The notes under the pieces are model-generated. The model saw only the letters and a program-made list of their open reading frames with translations. It was not told the DNA's origin and made no database searches. The position numbers were made by a program, and so were the translations under genes. From the NCBI GenBank assembly GCA_900472625.1, contig UCIT01000001.1, positions 310,001 to 374,000 on the forward strand: a stretch of DNA of 64,000 nucleotides, written 5' to 3'. Shown in pieces: positions 62,729 to 64,000 of the stretch (its first letter is position 1; each line of letters opens with the position of its first letter). The stretch comes from Hyphomicrobiales bacterium. GTDB lineage: Bacteria > Pseudomonadota > Alphaproteobacteria > Rhizobiales > Rhizobiaceae.

Positions 62729-63808
62729 TCAGCCATCCGTGGAACCACCTGGTTTGCGTGTCCAGTACCAGGCGGCGTACATTTTCTTCTTGTCGTGCTG
62801 AAGCGTTTTAAGGCTGGCCTTGATCGAACGGATGTCTTCCTTTTCGCAGGCGACCCACACGAAAGTGTTGCTTGGCATTGCAGCAATTGCGGCATGGGCT
62901 TCGTCGCGCAGACGCTTGCTGTGATCGGAGAAATAGGTCTGGCGATGTAGCCAGAGAACATCCAGCGAAGCGCGGGATGGCAGAGGTTGTTCTTCTTCCT
63001 GGTTTTCGACTTCGATGATCGCCTGAATTTGAGTGCCTTCCGGCACCTCCGCGACGATCCGCGCAATGGCGGGCAGTGCGCTTTCGTCGCCTATGAGGAG
63101 CAGATTTGTTGCTAGGGGAAGCGCTCCGCCTCCCGGTCCGAGCAGGGCGACCTTGTCTCCCGGCTGCGTATCACGCGCGAAATCCGCACCTGGCGTTGCG
63201 ACGCCGGGAGAAGGATGCTGCAGAAAATCGATCCAAAGCTCGCCACGCTCCGCATCGACGGCACGGATGGTGTAAGCGCGGACCAGCAATGTGTCGTCGC
63301 CTTCCGGCCACGCAACGCGGCCATCCTCGCGTTGGCCAGGCCAAATGGGCAGCCGGCCTTTCGGCGGAACGAGCAGGCGGACGTGCATTTCGCCGCCGAT
63401 GAAAGGACCAACATCGGCGCAAGCGAATTTGACCCGGCGCATATGCGGTGTCACGTCTTCGCACGAAACGACCGTTACCTCGTGAATATTGGGCAGGCGA
63501 GCAAGCCTGGCGGTTTGCGACCACGTCAATTCGAACGGCTCATCGCCCGCGAAATAGAAAAGGTGTTCGGCAAGACTTGTCTGGCTTAGCTGCAAGGCCT
63601 GCTGCGACGGGCATCTCAGTTCGATCGACAGCTGTCGGTCTTCGATGCGAATTTCCGCAGACCCGAGCTTGCTGGTCAGCGTCGCCTTATTTTCCGTGCG
63701 ATGAACGTCGGCATGCTCGACGAAGTGTTCGCAGATTTCACCGAGCATCTCGCTGGCGTCTTTCGGAGTTGCGATGCCGGAAAGTCTGAATTCCTGACTG
63801 GCATTCAT
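62729..63808 (-). CDS. DUF2218-siderophore-interacting (FAD) reductase fusion
   Basis: This is a 359-residue protein. Residues about 1-95 fit DUF2218 (EHFVEHADVHRTENKATLTSKLGSAEIRIEDRQLSIELRCPSQQALQLSQTSLAEHLFYF). Residues about 105-359 are the siderophore-interacting protein fold: FAD-binding LLVRAYTIR, SPGVATPGADFARDTQPGDKVALLGPGGG, then LLIGDESALPAIARIV and a C-terminal SIP domain ending AAWYWTRKPGG. SIPs reduce ferric siderophores in the cytoplasm. Its start overlaps the stop of an upstream ABC ATPase gene (ATGA), consistent with iron-siderophore uptake. Confidence 0.87.
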   Translation of the reverse strand: MNASQEFRLSGIATPKDASEMLGEICEHFVEHADVHRTENKATLTSKLGSAEIRIEDRQLSIELRCPSQQALQLSQTSLAEHLFYFAGDEPFELTWSQTARLARLPNIHEVTVVSCEDVTPHMRRVKFACADVGPFIGGEMHVRLLVPPKGRLPIWPGQREDGRVAWPEGDDTLLVRAYTIRAVDAERGELWIDFLQHPSPGVATPGADFARDTQPGDKVALLGPGGGALPLATNLLLIGDESALPAIARIVAEVPEGTQIQAIIEVENQEEEQPLPSRASLDVLWLHRQTYFSDHSKRLRDEAHAAIAAMPSNTFVWVACEKEDIRSIKASLKTLQHDKKKMYAAWYWTRKPGGSTDG

Positions 63809-64000
63809 GGCGTGTGCTCCTCTTCGCGTCTTGGCGGTGCCATGCGGTGGCGCCCAATCGGGAGCATGATCGGGCGACCCGACGTCGGGTCGGCGATGAT
63901 GCGGCTTTGAAGGCCGAAGACCTGCCGAACATTGTCTTCGGTCAGGACGTCTTCCGGGCTGCCTGTGACATGCACCCGACCATCATGCATCGCGACAAGA
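63805..64000 (-). CDS. Siderophore ABC transporter ATP-binding protein (FecE/FhuC type), C-terminal part
   Basis: Only the last ~65 residues are in the window; the gene runs off the right edge. The visible sequence (LVAMHDGRVHVTGSPEDVLTEDNVRQVFGLQSRIIADPTSGRPIMLPIGRH) is the C-terminal segment of iron-siderophore import ATPases after the H-loop. The stop overlaps the start of the siderophore-interacting protein gene. The Walker motifs lie outside the window. Confidence 0.8.
   Translation of the reverse strand, partial: LVAMHDGRVHVTGSPEDVLTEDNVRQVFGLQSRIIADPTSGRPIMLPIGRHRMAPPRREEEHTP

Overview
The window reads as a stretch of an alphaproteobacterial genome, most likely a member of the Rhizobiaceae or a close relative. 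This rests on GC-rich coding, an Omp25/RopB-like porin, an IalB-family protein, a 67-residue CspA, and an unusually dense set of ABC importers (three amino-acid types, one peptide type, one sugar type, tauABC, cysPTWA, metNIQ and the edge of a siderophore system). That density is typical of a rhizobial chromosome or megaplasmid. No tRNA, rRNA, insertion sequence, CRISPR array or replication origin is visible.

Layout. (1) 1-4.1 kb, envelope: a truncated outer-membrane barrel protein, an IalB-family protein and a second-type BamA. (2) 4.2-13.6 kb, sugar-acid block: gntR-uxuA-kdgD-GH1 glucosidase on the minus strand, divergent from a five-gene family-5 ABC importer. A near-perfect palindrome sits in front of uxuA. 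(3) 13.9-25.4 kb, mixed: cspA, a DHA2 drug exporter, a Tat-exported amidohydrolase, a membrane alpha/beta hydrolase, an RND pump with its adaptor, a flavin-reductase-like protein and a transglutaminase-like protein. (4) 25.6-32.4 kb, sulfur uptake: tauABC then cysPTWA. (5) 32.5-39.7 kb: a ROK-regulated sugar ABC importer carrying a cytoplasmic DUF5060/DUF4038-type glycosidase. (6) 39.8-58.8 kb, an amino-acid-like and organosulfur block. A minus-strand operon encodes an amino-acid ABC importer, an MmgE/PrpD protein and an NtaA-type flavin monooxygenase. A divergent plus-strand operon encodes an MsnO8-type luciferase-like oxidoreductase, an NtaA-type monooxygenase broken by one amber codon, an M20 deacylase, a GNAT acetyltransferase, a permease-ATPase fusion, two paralogous binding proteins and another luciferase-like enzyme. 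metNIQ and cysE follow. (7) 59-64 kb: small unknown ORFs, a LysR/SDR/SnoaL module, and the edge of a siderophore uptake locus.

Most interesting interpretation. The 46.0-55.0 kb operon has the same enzyme classes as the Bacillus subtilis ytmI/snaA-cmo operon, which salvages S-substituted cysteines by N-acetylation, flavin-dependent C-S cleavage and deacetylation. It sits inside a sulfur-acquisition island. A 20-bp dyad is shared, with 17 of 20 positions identical, between its promoter and the metQNI upstream region 12 kb away. A weaker relative lies upstream of tauA. No regulator is encoded beside these genes, so a regulator elsewhere is implied. The core monooxygenase of the operon is interrupted by a TAG in an otherwise intact frame. 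The neighbouring divergent operon supplies an intact paralogue.
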